From: Deltaproteobacteria bacterium
GTDB taxonomy: Bacteria; Desulfobacterota_B; Binatia; UBA9968
NCBI GenBank assembly: GCA_027297485.1
Contig: JAPUHZ010000263.1
Span: 1 to 14,088 of the forward strand
Direction of reading: 5' to 3'
DNA length: 14,088 nt
The notes below the pieces were generated by a model. That model did not search any database, was not told where the DNA came from, and saw only the letters and a program-made list of their open reading frames with translations. The position numbers were made by a program, and so were the translations under genes. Below are positions 7,166 to 14,042 of this stretch, in pieces; the stretch's first letter is position 1, and every line of letters starts with the position of its first letter.

Positions 7166-7693
7166 ATGAAAAAGGAAGTCCTGCAATTATCGGCTAATCG
7201 GTTCGTAGCCTTGATCTTAGATAACGAAGTGACGGTCGGCCATTTTGTCACAAGTCCGCCACTCCCCTGGGCCCGTATAACTCAGCGCAATGGGAACTAC
7301 CAAGTTGCTGAAGGATACCCGATTCCTTTGACAGCGGAGCAAACGAAGGTCGAGATGAGAACCTGGGACGAGGTTTCATTGCAGGGAATCATGTCCACGT
7401 TGAAAGAGCTCGATGACTCCGTCGATTATGTGCTCATCGGAAACAATGCAGGCCAAGGACTTCCGCTCGCTCAGAGCCTGCCTCAAAACTTAATGGGCAA
7501 CCACGCTGCGATTATCTACGGAGAGAGCCTTCCCGAAATAAAAGAGTACGAGGAAATGAGGTGTAGAACTTTCTTTCGGCGGGGCGAGGCTGCTCCTCGT
7601 CTACTTGAGCTGGCAAAGAGCGTGGGCCGGTCTCTGGCCCTCTTCTTCATCAACACCATTCAACACAACGAGTTCAACTATCACGACCCTTGA
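7166..7693 (+). CDS. Hypothetical protein, 175 residues, no recognised family
   Basis: The start ATG 7166 has GAGGG seven bases upstream, and an ATG at 7159 in another frame stops after 12 codons. The protein is soluble, with no signal peptide or membrane span. The N terminus looks like beta strands (NRFVALILDNEVTVGHFV), with alternating strand and helix segments later (DYVLIGNNAGQGLPLA, AAIIYGESLPEIKEYEEM). The last third has basic residues and a helix (FFRRGEAAPRLLELAKSVG), ending in HNEFNYHDP. The middle DYVLIGNNAGQG has the feel of a small alpha/beta fold, but I find no catalytic signature and assign no function. It is convergent with the ABC ATPase gene, with a candidate terminator between. 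A 7-bp inverted repeat (GGGAACG / CGTTCCC, 6995-7028) lies in its upstream region. Confidence 0.75.
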   Translation: MKKEVLQLSANRFVALILDNEVTVGHFVTSPPLPWARITQRNGNYQVAEGYPIPLTAEQTKVEMRTWDEVSLQGIMSTLKELDDSVDYVLIGNNAGQGLPLAQSLPQNLMGNHAAIIYGESLPEIKEYEEMRCRTFFRRGEAAPRLLELAKSVGRSLALFFINTIQHNEFNYHDP

Positions 7694-7798
7694 AAAAAAG
7701 AAGGATAAAGGGCTCAAATCTTTTGTTGTTTGTTGTCCAGCGACGACCAACTCGCCTTTCCCATCTCCTTAGCCAAAATATTGTTGATAAGAGACTGA

Positions 7799-7820
7799 TA
7801 AGGTGCCAGGAACCTTTTCT
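7799..7820. terminator. Candidate terminator hairpin between convergent genes
   Basis: AAAGGT (7799-7804) pairs with ACCTTT (7812-7817) around a 7-base loop, and TCTTCTTC follows on the plus strand. It sits between the 175-residue gene and the oppositely oriented ATPase gene. The stem is short, so termination is only plausible. Confidence 0.35.
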
Positions 7821-7842
7821 TCTTCTACGATTTACGGCGAAA

Positions 7843-8613
7843 TCAATGCTTTCGCCACGTTCTTATCCGCGCGAATCTTAGGTCTGCGGGCTTGAAGAAG
7901 TCGGCCACGTACTGATTGGCCGGGTTTTCCTTTAGGTTTTTTGCGGTATCGACCTGTTCGAAGCGCCCGTCGCGCATTACGGCTATTCGATCTCCGAGGT
8001 CGATGCCGTCCGGAAGGTTGTGCGTCACATATATCGTGGTCAGCCGGTGGTTCTCGTGGTAGCTACGGATTTCATGTCGCATATCGGCTCGGATGATCGG
8101 GTCGAGGTTGCTCAGGGGCTCGTCCATAAGGAGGATCCGTGGCGCTGTCACCATGGCCCTACCCATGGCGACGCGCTGCTTCTCTCCACCGGACAGCGTG
8201 TCGGGTTTCCTCCGAAAGAGATCCTCGTGGATCAGTAGGCCATTGGCGAGTGAACGGATGTGTACACGTATCTTCTCTCTGGCCCATTTTCTGACCCTCA
8301 AGGGGAAGCTCATGTTTGAGTATCTGCGGTCATCGTAAACCTTCATGTGCGGCCATAGGGCGAAATGTTGGAAGATGATCTGCACATCCCTCTGTCCAGC
8401 AGGAATGTCATTGACCGGTGCTCCGCCAATGAAGATGAGCCCGCTGTCCGGGTCTTCCAATCCTGCAATAAGGCGCAGCAGCGTGGTCTTGCCACACGCG
8501 CTCTCCCCGATGATGACGAGGAGCTCCCCGGCGCGAACGTTCAGGTTCGCCTCGTTTACCGCGACAACCGAATCGAATCTCTTGCTGAGGCCTTGTATAA
8601 CTAGGGAATCCAT
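7843..8613 (-). CDS. ABC transporter ATP-binding protein (MalK/PotA-like class)
   Basis: This 256-residue ATPase carries all nucleotide-binding elements. The Walker A is GESACGKTT (36-44), the Q-loop IIFQHFALWPHM (Gln82), the signature LSGGE (140-144), Walker B ILLMDE (160-165), the D-loop SNLD and the switch histidine His198 in YVTHN. It energises import or export at the inner membrane. The FALWPHMKVYD stretch and PANQYVADFF end resemble MalK/PotA-type importers, but the C-terminal regulatory domain of MalK (full length about 370) is absent. Walker A has alanine where the consensus GxxGxGK has its second glycine. A short insertion (RRYS) follows the Q-loop. The start is ATG 8613; a GTG at 8619 is two codons longer. 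Neither has a clear ribosome binding site. The binding-protein gene upstream is its nearest partner, and no permease gene is seen. Confidence 0.93.
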   Translation of the reverse strand: MDSLVIQGLSKRFDSVVAVNEANLNVRAGELLVIIGESACGKTTLLRLIAGLEDPDSGLIFIGGAPVNDIPAGQRDVQIIFQHFALWPHMKVYDDRRYSNMSFPLRVRKWAREKIRVHIRSLANGLLIHEDLFRRKPDTLSGGEKQRVAMGRAMVTAPRILLMDEPLSNLDPIIRADMRHEIRSYHENHRLTTIYVTHNLPDGIDLGDRIAVMRDGRFEQVDTAKNLKENPANQYVADFFKPADLRFARIRTWRKH

Positions 8614-8873
8614 GGCCACAAATAGTAGCAGAAAAGGGCGGCAAAAAACAAAGGTCAGTGGGGGTAGACTTCTATGTCTCGACTATCTTATGGAAGAGAG
8701 ACCCGAGCGGGCGCGGGGTCAGGTAACATGAAAAAGGGGTCAAGCCCGGGCTGGCCCGGAAGAACGCTAGGACAATAGTTCAGAGTGCCCCCTCTTAGAA
8801 GAAAACAGGCTCCCCGACAATTCTGTAAGGGAGCAGAAATGACTCAGGGAGTCCCTTTTGGCCAACCTGCGGG

Positions 8874-9758
8874 TTATGGCGGAGGAAGTCCGGTTGCCTC
8901 GCACCAATAGCTGGTATCATAGAAACGCTCAGGAGGGCTATGCGGAGGTGGGTATACTTCCATCTCGATGCGTAACTCCAGGACCTTACGCAAAGCGACG
9001 GGATTAATGCGCGCCTTAGGCACGACCCTTTGATAAGTATGATCCGCCCTATCCCGGTTGAGGTGCTCTTTTTCCATAATGAGTTGTAGTGTTTCCTCGC
9101 GGTGTTCGGGCTGAAGAAGCCAATCCGTGGCCTCAACCCAGGCGCGAATGAAGCGGACGACCAACTCTCGATGACTCTCAAGCCATTTTCTGAGAGTCCA
9201 TCCGCAGGTCAGAGGCCATTGAGGAACGTATTCCTCGGCTTTTGCCAGAAGGACACCGCCGCTGGCCAAAGCCTTTTCTGTCGTGGGGGGGGTGAGCATG
9301 GCGGCCACCACCCTTCCTTGCATGAATGCCTCGAACCGTTTCGGGGAGCTGCCGATAATTTCCACTCGATACTCATTTTCATAAATCCCATGGCTCCGAA
9401 GAAGCTTTTTCCGGATAAGATCGAGATTGGAATCCCCCGGATCCCCGGCTAATAATTTTCCCCGTAGTTGATCGATGGAAGTGATCCCGGGACGGCCTAC
9501 GAGGCTGGCGTTGAGTCCCTCTTCAGCCTGCATGAAAAGGAGGAAATCGACGCCGTCCCTGGTGGTCCGAGCGATCATGGTGTCGGCGCTGCTCAGACTG
9601 AGGTCCCATCGGCCCTCGGCCATGCCACGGTTGTGGTCTGGGGCGTAGGTCGCCTCGTGAAACTCGACCTTCAGGCCCGCTTTGGCAAAGAAACCCTTGT
9701 GTTCGGCAACCAGATGCGCAGGCCGGCGATGATAACCTGTAACGCTTAATCGATCCAC
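8874..9758 (-). CDS. NMT1/THI5-like ABC transporter substrate-binding protein, no signal peptide visible
   Basis: The protein follows the NMT1/SsuA/ThiY fold, with LVAEHKGFFAKAGLKVEF near the N terminus, then DLSLSSADTMIART and ITSIDQLRGKLLAG, and a helical C-terminal third. These periplasmic proteins deliver small organic ligands (sulfonates, thiamine precursors, nitrate and others) to importers; the ligand is not readable here. I choose the GTG at 9758 as start because GGAG lies six bases upstream and an extended -10 element lies at 9803-9811. The longer TTG start at 9818 would lie upstream of transcription. Either way no hydrophobic export signal precedes the fold, which is odd for a binding protein. 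It may be cytoplasmic, as THI5-type enzymes are, or the signal may be lost. It lies 260 bases upstream of the ATPase gene. Confidence 0.85.
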   Translation of the reverse strand: MDRLSVTGYHRRPAHLVAEHKGFFAKAGLKVEFHEATYAPDHNRGMAEGRWDLSLSSADTMIARTTRDGVDFLLFMQAEEGLNASLVGRPGITSIDQLRGKLLAGDPGDSNLDLIRKKLLRSHGIYENEYRVEIIGSSPKRFEAFMQGRVVAAMLTPPTTEKALASGGVLLAKAEEYVPQWPLTCGWTLRKWLESHRELVVRFIRAWVEATDWLLQPEHREETLQLIMEKEHLNRDRADHTYQRVVPKARINPVALRKVLELRIEMEVYPPPHSPPERFYDTSYWCEATGLPPP

Positions 9759-9802
9759 GACTCTCTCCGCTGATCCGTCGATAGGAGGCGCTGGCTTCGG
9801 CG

Positions 9803-9811
9803 ATTGTAACA
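9803..9811 (-). promoter_or_regulatory. Extended -10 promoter for the binding-protein gene
   Basis: The minus strand reads TGTTACAAT, a TGN extension followed by TACAAT (5 of 6 to the -10 consensus). No good -35 is seen. Transcription would begin near 9796, leaving a leader of about 38 bases before GTG 9758. Confidence 0.4.
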
Positions 9812-9868
9812 AAATCAAAGACGTTTTACATGATACTTGATAGCCACGGGGGTCTGGCTTTGATTTCC

Positions 9869-9905
9869 TGACAATCTTACAGGAGAAGACCTTTCTGAAA
9901 ACATT
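9869..9905 (+). repeat. Short direct repeat, copy E
   Basis: These 37 bases match 10450-10486 at 31 of 37 positions in the same orientation (TGACAATCTT, AGGAG, CCTTTCTGAAA). They correspond to the right half of the element at 10367-10486. Confidence 0.55.
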
Positions 9906-10209
9906 TCTATATAGTATCTTGCAAAGAAATTAAGGTCCGCTTTGCCGTGGGACAGGCCTGGCTACAGACTTTACGGATCCCGTCAATCGGCTTGACGTAT
10001 TTGTATGTTGTTGGATACTCTCCTCCTAACGCGAGGGGTGACCGGCCAGCGTGCCCCTGCGGCAGTTGCTTGGGGTTCTCGAAGGCGGGCTGTTGGGTAG
10101 CTGTTTCGGCAATTCTTGGGTTCTTGGTGGCCGGTCTTTAAAGGCAAATGCTTATCGTTCATTAAAGGTTAAAATGGATTTGAGAGGGCGAGATTCGTAA
10201 GGAGCGAGG
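9906..10209 (+). other. Gene-poor intergenic stretch
   Basis: One 64-codon frame (GTG 9947 to stop 10139-10141) is cysteine- and glycine-rich with a hydrophobic tail (VAVSAILGFLVAGL). It lacks a ribosome binding site and does not read as a convincing gene. AGGGG and CCCCT around 10033-10058 could form a weak hairpin. I see no tRNA, riboswitch or strong promoter. Confidence 0.3.
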
Positions 10210-10368
10210 GTGGCCCGGCCAACGAAACAGGAAATAGAAGCCCGCAAGGCCAACAAGAGGATTAACATCTATCTTGCTGGAGGTTCACGTCCTGTCTTAA
10301 TAAGTCGTGCGGTTGTTGGCGGGCTTCTTATTGCGATTAGGGTCGTACTTTGGTGGCAAGGGTTGTAA
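10210..10368 (+). CDS. Possible small membrane protein, 52 residues
   Basis: A GTG-started frame of 52 codons is preceded by AAGGAG (10199-10204) with a five-base gap, one of the better ribosome binding sites in the window. The product begins with a charged helix rich in Lys, Arg and Glu (ARPTKQEIEARKANKRINIY) and ends with a hydrophobic segment (VLISRAVVGGLLIAIRVVLW) that could span the membrane, although it holds two arginines. The predicted form is a small protein with a basic cytoplasmic head and a tail anchor. The stop codon overlaps the first bases of repeat D. No family is recognised, and no function is assigned. Confidence 0.45.
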   Translation: MARPTKQEIEARKANKRINIYLAGGSRPVLISRAVVGGLLIAIRVVLWWQGL

Positions 10369-10486
10369 AGGGATCGAGTCTGCCCTTGGCTTTTTATGAG
10401 AATCCGGGGTCACATTCTAAGTTTGGCATTGAGTCAGGGGACGATACCTTGACAATCTTTGAGGAGTATACCTTTCTGAAATAATT
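10367..10486 (+). repeat. Dispersed direct repeat, copies D and F joined
   Basis: The left part (10367-10437) matches copy C at 5337-5409. The right part (10450-10486) matches copy E at 9869-9905. This is therefore the longest form seen, with the other two as half copies. It lies directly against the stop codon of the small ORF at 10210. Confidence 0.6.
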
Positions 10487-10632
10487 CCCCCACGGCCAAC
10501 CAAAAACCACTTATCTGCCGGCATGTAGAAAACATCTCCCGTAAAGTCCTGATAAAATATTAATTCGCAAACAGGCTCTGCGTAAAGCTCATTTAAATCG
10601 CTGTTTCGCATGACAGGCATCCCGCATTCCAA
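10417..10632 (-). CDS. Possible small ORF or gene remnant running into repeat D/F
   Basis: A 71-residue frame begins at TTG 10632 (ATG at 10620 is another choice). It reads a protein-like stretch (LNELYAEPVCELIFYQDFTG, then DVFYMPADKWFLVGRGG) before its last 18 or so residues come from the repeat sequence. That suggests a gene whose end was replaced by the repeat. No strong ribosome binding site is present, and no family is recognised. Confidence 0.25.
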   Translation of the reverse strand: MECGMPVMRNSDLNELYAEPVCELIFYQDFTGDVFYMPADKWFLVGRGGIISERYTPQRLSRYRPLTQCQT

Positions 10633-10749
10633 TAGACGGATCAGATTGACCTAATAGAGCCTTCTCCTAATCGGTACCTGCCTTTCCTTCAAATCTCATT
10701 TTCATGCAGCTGCAAATTATTCCGAACAACCAAAGATCAGGGAATCAGG

Positions 10750-10777
10750 TTGACGCGGGAGGAAAGGATTCGATAGT
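10750..10777 (+). promoter_or_regulatory. Weak candidate promoter for the deacetylase-like gene
   Basis: TTGACG (10750-10755) and GATAGT (10772-10777) are 16 bases apart, about 70 bases ahead of the ATG at 10848. The -35 is good and the -10 is a weak match. Confidence 0.25.
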
Positions 10778-10847
10778 CTTTGCCAACACTAATTGATAAC
10801 AGTGGTTCTCTTCGGGGGAAGCCCGGAATCAAGTAGGGGGTCTACTC

Positions 10848-11729
10848 ATGGTCAAGAATCGTTACGATTATCAGCCCATCAGTAAACGTAAAAAGTTGGA
10901 GTGGCCGGGTGGGGCCAGGCTTGCCTTCTGGGTTGGTCCTAATATCGAATTTTTCTACCTCGACAAACCCCTTCCCGGCGCGCCCGGGATGCCCCTTCCC
11001 GATGTCCAAGCCTACTCACTGCGGGATTACGGATCCCGGGTCGGAGTCTTCAGACTGATGGAGGTTTTCGATAAATACGAAATGAGGGCAAGCGTCCTGC
11101 TCAACTCGGATGTGTGCCAAGATCAGCCTGAGATTATAGCGGAGGGGAAAAAACGAAACTGGGAATGGCTGGGGCACGGTCTCACCAACAATGTACGGTT
11201 GAATCAGTACCCGCTCGAAGAGGAGCGGAACATAATCCGGCAGGTCAAAGAAACAATCACGGCCGCGGTTGGGACGGCCCCAAAGGGCTGGCTTGGACCG
11301 GGGTTGGCGGAGACTTATAACACACCCGATCACCTTTCAGCCGAGGGGTTCGAGTACGTGTGTGACTGGGGATGTGACGATCAGCCGATACCGATGCGTG
11401 TCAAAAGCGGACGCATGCTTGCGATGCCGTATCAGCAGGGGGTCAACGATATTGGTATCTACGTGCATCAGCATCATACACCAGAGGCATATTATCGAAT
11501 GGTATGCGATCAATTTGACGTGCTTTACCGTGAGGCGGCTGAAAATGCAAAGGTCATGGCCTTACCCTTACATCCCTTTATCAGCGGGCTCCCATTCCGG
11601 ATCAAATATCTGGATAAGGCGTTAGAGTATATCTGTTCCCATGAGGGTGTCTGGCGCACAACCGGACGGGAGATAGCGGACTGGTACTATCAGCATTACT
11701 ACGAGGACCCTGGTCCGTACGATGGGTAG
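10848..11729 (+). CDS. Polysaccharide deacetylase (NodB-fold) family protein, allantoinase PuuE-like
   Basis: This 293-residue protein starts at ATG 10848 with AGGGGG seven bases upstream. It follows the NodB fold as seen in the PuuE-like branch: LAFWVGPNIEFF in place of the first motif, then RDYGSRVGVFRLMEVFDKYEMRAS split over residues 59-82, LLNSDVCQ, WEWLGHGLTNN, GWLGPGLAET and LPLHPFISGLPFRIKYLDKALEYI. The catalytic Asp-Asp pair of true polysaccharide deacetylases is missing from motif 1, and the H-x3-H metal motif is reduced to His110. PuuE allantoinases are known to work without metal, so hydrolysis of a cyclic amide or ureide in the cytoplasm is a fair inference. The substrate is unknown. 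No signal peptide is seen. No purine-degradation genes lie nearby. Confidence 0.88.
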   Translation: MVKNRYDYQPISKRKKLEWPGGARLAFWVGPNIEFFYLDKPLPGAPGMPLPDVQAYSLRDYGSRVGVFRLMEVFDKYEMRASVLLNSDVCQDQPEIIAEGKKRNWEWLGHGLTNNVRLNQYPLEEERNIIRQVKETITAAVGTAPKGWLGPGLAETYNTPDHLSAEGFEYVCDWGCDDQPIPMRVKSGRMLAMPYQQGVNDIGIYVHQHHTPEAYYRMVCDQFDVLYREAAENAKVMALPLHPFISGLPFRIKYLDKALEYICSHEGVWRTTGREIADWYYQHYYEDPGPYDG

Positions 11730-11784
11730 ATTTTTGCATTAGCGGGATATAATTATTCCCGACCCCCCTTATGCTCGACGGTAG

Positions 11785-12645
11785 CTAAACTGTCACCACG
11801 AGAAGCGTTCCTGCCACCGTACATATTGCCCCTATCATAACGCGAATAGAGATTGCCTCTAAATCCTTGAGGAAGATAGCAGTTAATGCGATCGAAAGGA
11901 CTGGGTTCGAAGCAATCAGTGGTTCGACGATAACTACCTTGCCGGAGCCCAGGGCATGGAAAACCGACAGCATCGCCGCCGTGTTGAACAATCCGGCGGT
12001 GAAATACCAGGCAAGACTAGTCCGTGGCAATTTGAAAACCTGCCTACCTCCCTTCAGCTGGAGCAATACAGAAGAAAAAAGGAATGCGGTAGCAGCTGTG
12101 ACCGCTGCTGCCATAAGCGGAATATTGTCCACTAAGAGGCCGGCTTTCCTCAAATTGGCTGAGATGCCGAAGGAAACGGCGCCCAGGACCGGGTAGATCA
12201 CGTCCATCTTGCGCCATGGACCCCCCGCCGGTTTTATCGAGGAAAGAATCACTACTCCGAGAATAACAAGAGAAGTCCCCAGAATGTTCTGAGATACCCA
12301 TACTTCATCCAGAAAGAACACTGCGAAAATAGAAGCGAATATCGGAGAAGAATTCACAATCGGCACCGATCGTGCTATGCCGATGCGTTCGATGCCTATG
12401 AAGTTCAGAGTCCGGCCCAGACCCGGCGCAAAAACACCTGCCACTATAAAATACCAAATCGCAGGGGTCCAAAAAGCGGATAAGGGAACAAGAAACGGCA
12501 CAAGAGACCAGAGAAGCAATGCCGACATGGTGAGAGAGATAAAGGAGGCTGTGATCGCATTGGAATTGACCATCCCGCGCCGAATAAGGATGTGGGAGAC
12601 GGCAAAACAAAAAGCCGCCTGGAAAGCAAAGTACTCAGCCGTCAA
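11785..12645 (-). CDS. EamA/DMT-superfamily transporter
   Basis: This 286-residue protein has about ten hydrophobic spans arranged as two EamA repeats, the typical drug/metabolite transporter length and layout. The first repeat ends with FFLDEVWVSQNILGTSLVIL and the second with FLKDLEAISIRVMIGAICTV, each the expected glutamate- or aspartate-containing turn before the last span. It should export or exchange a small metabolite across the inner membrane; the substrate is not predictable. The start is TTG 12645, with GAGGG six bases upstream, and no ATG lies nearby in frame. It is convergent with the deacetylase-like gene, 55 bases away. A possible CAGAG/CTCTG hairpin (12692-12710) lies in its leader. 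Confidence 0.9.
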   Translation of the reverse strand: MTAEYFAFQAAFCFAVSHILIRRGMVNSNAITASFISLTMSALLLWSLVPFLVPLSAFWTPAIWYFIVAGVFAPGLGRTLNFIGIERIGIARSVPIVNSSPIFASIFAVFFLDEVWVSQNILGTSLVILGVVILSSIKPAGGPWRKMDVIYPVLGAVSFGISANLRKAGLLVDNIPLMAAAVTAATAFLFSSVLLQLKGGRQVFKLPRTSLAWYFTAGLFNTAAMLSVFHALGSGKVVIVEPLIASNPVLSIALTAIFLKDLEAISIRVMIGAICTVAGTLLVVTV

Positions 12646-12803
12646 CCTTCACCCTCGAAGGAAGACCCCGTTTTCAACAAAGAGGCGCCCCAGAGTAACG
12701 CTGGCTCTGATCATCTGCCTCTGCTCGGTTTTCTTTGTTTGACATCTCATTTTTTACGGGCACCTTACTCTTGGCACGTCCTCGATTTGATTTATTAGAC
12801 TAC

Positions 12804-12930
12804 CCCGCGGTTTGCCGCGGGTACATAACCAATGGGGTTTCCAAAGGGGAGAAGCGGCAGCTCTTCCCCCATAGATCTTCCCTTGGGCCGACCGCAGGGT
12901 TTCAAACCCCGTGGTCGATATAATTTGATA
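12804..12930 (-). repeat. Structured dispersed repeat, copy B (inverted relative to copy A)
   Basis: Read on the minus strand it matches 2031-2148. Its hairpins are 12889-12899 with 12907-12917 (one G-T pair and one mismatch), 12846-12869 (GGGGAGAAGC / GCTCTTCCCC), and CCCGCGG (12804-12810) with CCGCGGG (12815-12821). The AAGGGGAGAAGCGGCAGCTC block is nearly identical between copies. The third hairpin differs in sequence but keeps its pairing. Confidence 0.7.
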
Positions 12931-13180
12931 CCAGGAATCTCTAACCCTACGGAGCCACGCGGATTAACCCAATATACGGCCGGAAAATTATTTATTCCCT
13001 CAGTCTTTTTCGGATCTTTTTTCTCGTTCCCTCGGGGTTGTCCTAGAGCCGCACGAGGCGACCAGCCGAGGGTACCACGATTTCTTTCTCAAGAGAAACT
13101 TCACCCTGTTCCCTCGTAAGTTGACACCTGCAACTCTTAATGTTCGGCTTGCAGATTAAAAACCGGGTTGCATCCTACCT
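12931..13180. other. Intergenic stretch without recognised features
   Basis: This AT- and T-run-containing DNA (for example CTTTTTCGGATCTTTTTTC at about 13005-13025) lies between repeat copy B and the promoter of the CMD-family gene. A frame covering 12832-13119 is open but its start lies in the repeat and its product is not protein-like. An AAGTTGACA/CCTGCA block at 13113 recurs at 13987. Confidence 0.3.
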
Positions 13181-13210
13181 TTGACATTCAGTGAGAGAAT
13201 GGGACATGAT
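13181..13210 (+). promoter_or_regulatory. Candidate promoter for the CMD-family gene
   Basis: A perfect -35, TTGACA (13181-13186), is followed 18 bases later by CATGAT (13205-13210), a 4-of-6 match to the -10 consensus. It lies about 85 bases ahead of the start codon. Confidence 0.4.
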
Positions 13211-13296
13211 TCTGAGCGAGGGAAATGAATTGAGGATTTCGAAGTGAGGCAAATGTCATAGTGAATGATTTGAGCCTGTTCCCCAAAGGAGGAACC

Positions 13297-13845
13297 ATGA
13301 CCCGTATCCCCATGATCGACAAAAAAGAACTTCTGCCACCGGAGCACCAGGCCCTTTACGACGCGATTGCGAAGAGCCGCGGCCGAGTAGGTGGACCTTT
13401 CTTGGCCCTGCTGCACAGTCCGGAGATTGCAGAACGAACGGCCCATCTGGGCAGCTACCTTCGATTCGAATCGCGGTTGGACCCCAAGATCATCGAATTG
13501 GCCGCGCTGGCCACAGCGCGGGAGCTGGAGTGCAAGCACGAATGGGCGGCCCATGTGACGCACGCGCAGAAGGCCGGGATTCCGCTGGAAACGATCCGAT
13601 TAATCCATCAACGCAAAGGGACCGAGAACTTCTCATCTGAAGATGCACAGATCATAAGCTACGCCCAAGAACTGTTACGTTCCCACCGGGTGAGCGAGCC
13701 GACATTTCAGGCATTGTTTGCCCGTCTCGACGTAGGAGGTCTGGTCGAACTAACCGCCACAATCGGCTACTACGCTATGCTCGCGTGCACGCTGAACGCC
13801 TTCGACGTAGTTTCCGTCAACCCCCCTGAGGATCTTAAAATTTGA
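13297..13845 (+). CDS. Carboxymuconolactone decarboxylase (CMD/AhpD-like) family protein
   Basis: The start is ATG 13297 with AAAGGAGG five bases upstream, a near-perfect ribosome binding site; the ATG-like start at 13261 lacks one. The 182-residue helical protein holds the family signature IIELAALATARELECKHEW, giving Glu67, Cys79, Glu82, Trp83 and His86. Members include gamma-carboxymuconolactone decarboxylase and AhpD-type peroxidase reductases. AhpD needs a CxxC pair, and only one cysteine is present here, so a thiol-peroxidase role of the AhpD kind is unlikely. The length and pattern match a widespread group of unassigned CMD proteins, often beside aromatic or ring-compound degradation genes. 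Its own promoter and leader suggest a separate transcript. Confidence 0.9.
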   Translation: MTRIPMIDKKELLPPEHQALYDAIAKSRGRVGGPFLALLHSPEIAERTAHLGSYLRFESRLDPKIIELAALATARELECKHEWAAHVTHAQKAGIPLETIRLIHQRKGTENFSSEDAQIISYAQELLRSHRVSEPTFQALFARLDVGGLVELTATIGYYAMLACTLNAFDVVSVNPPEDLKI

Positions 13846-13989
13846 TATCGGATTTTCAGGCTCTCTGACTGGAATGAGGGTCGGATCTTTGATCTTGGCA
13901 GAGGGTTGGAGGAAAAGCGAGACAGGCGATATTCATTCAAAATTTCAAATATCAGGCCCGACATCATAAGGCCCAAAACCTCTAGCAAG

Positions 13990-14019
13990 TTGACATACCT
14001 GCACCTTATTGCATACTCT
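13990..14019 (+). promoter_or_regulatory. Candidate promoter for the gene at the window end
   Basis: TTGACA (13990-13995) and TACTCT (14014-14019) are 18 bases apart, about 24 bases ahead of the ATG at 14043. The -35 is perfect and the -10 is weak. Confidence 0.35.
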
Positions 14020-14042
14020 TAGCCTCAATCGGAGGTGCATCC

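Noticed and set aside
9759..9818. TTG start at 9818 for the binding protein, adding 20 residues
   Set aside because: The extended -10 element would place the transcript start downstream of this TTG, the added residues are not a signal peptide, and the GTG at 9758 has a good ribosome binding site.
9947..10141. A 64-codon frame with a hydrophobic C terminus
   Set aside because: It has no ribosome binding site and an atypical Cys/Gly/Pro-rich composition; kept only as a note on the intergenic stretch.
5337..10486. The repeats as a CRISPR array
   Set aside because: Copies are few, diverged and kilobases apart, with no regular spacers and no cas genes.
11743..11761. CGGGA/TCCCG hairpin between the convergent deacetylase-like and EamA genes, as a terminator
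   Set aside because: The stem is only about five base pairs and no T-run follows on either strand.
2031..12930. The two inverted three-hairpin repeats as the ends of one large composite transposon
   Set aside because: No transposase or integrase gene lies between them, and the genes in between look like ordinary chromosomal genes; independent insertions are simpler.
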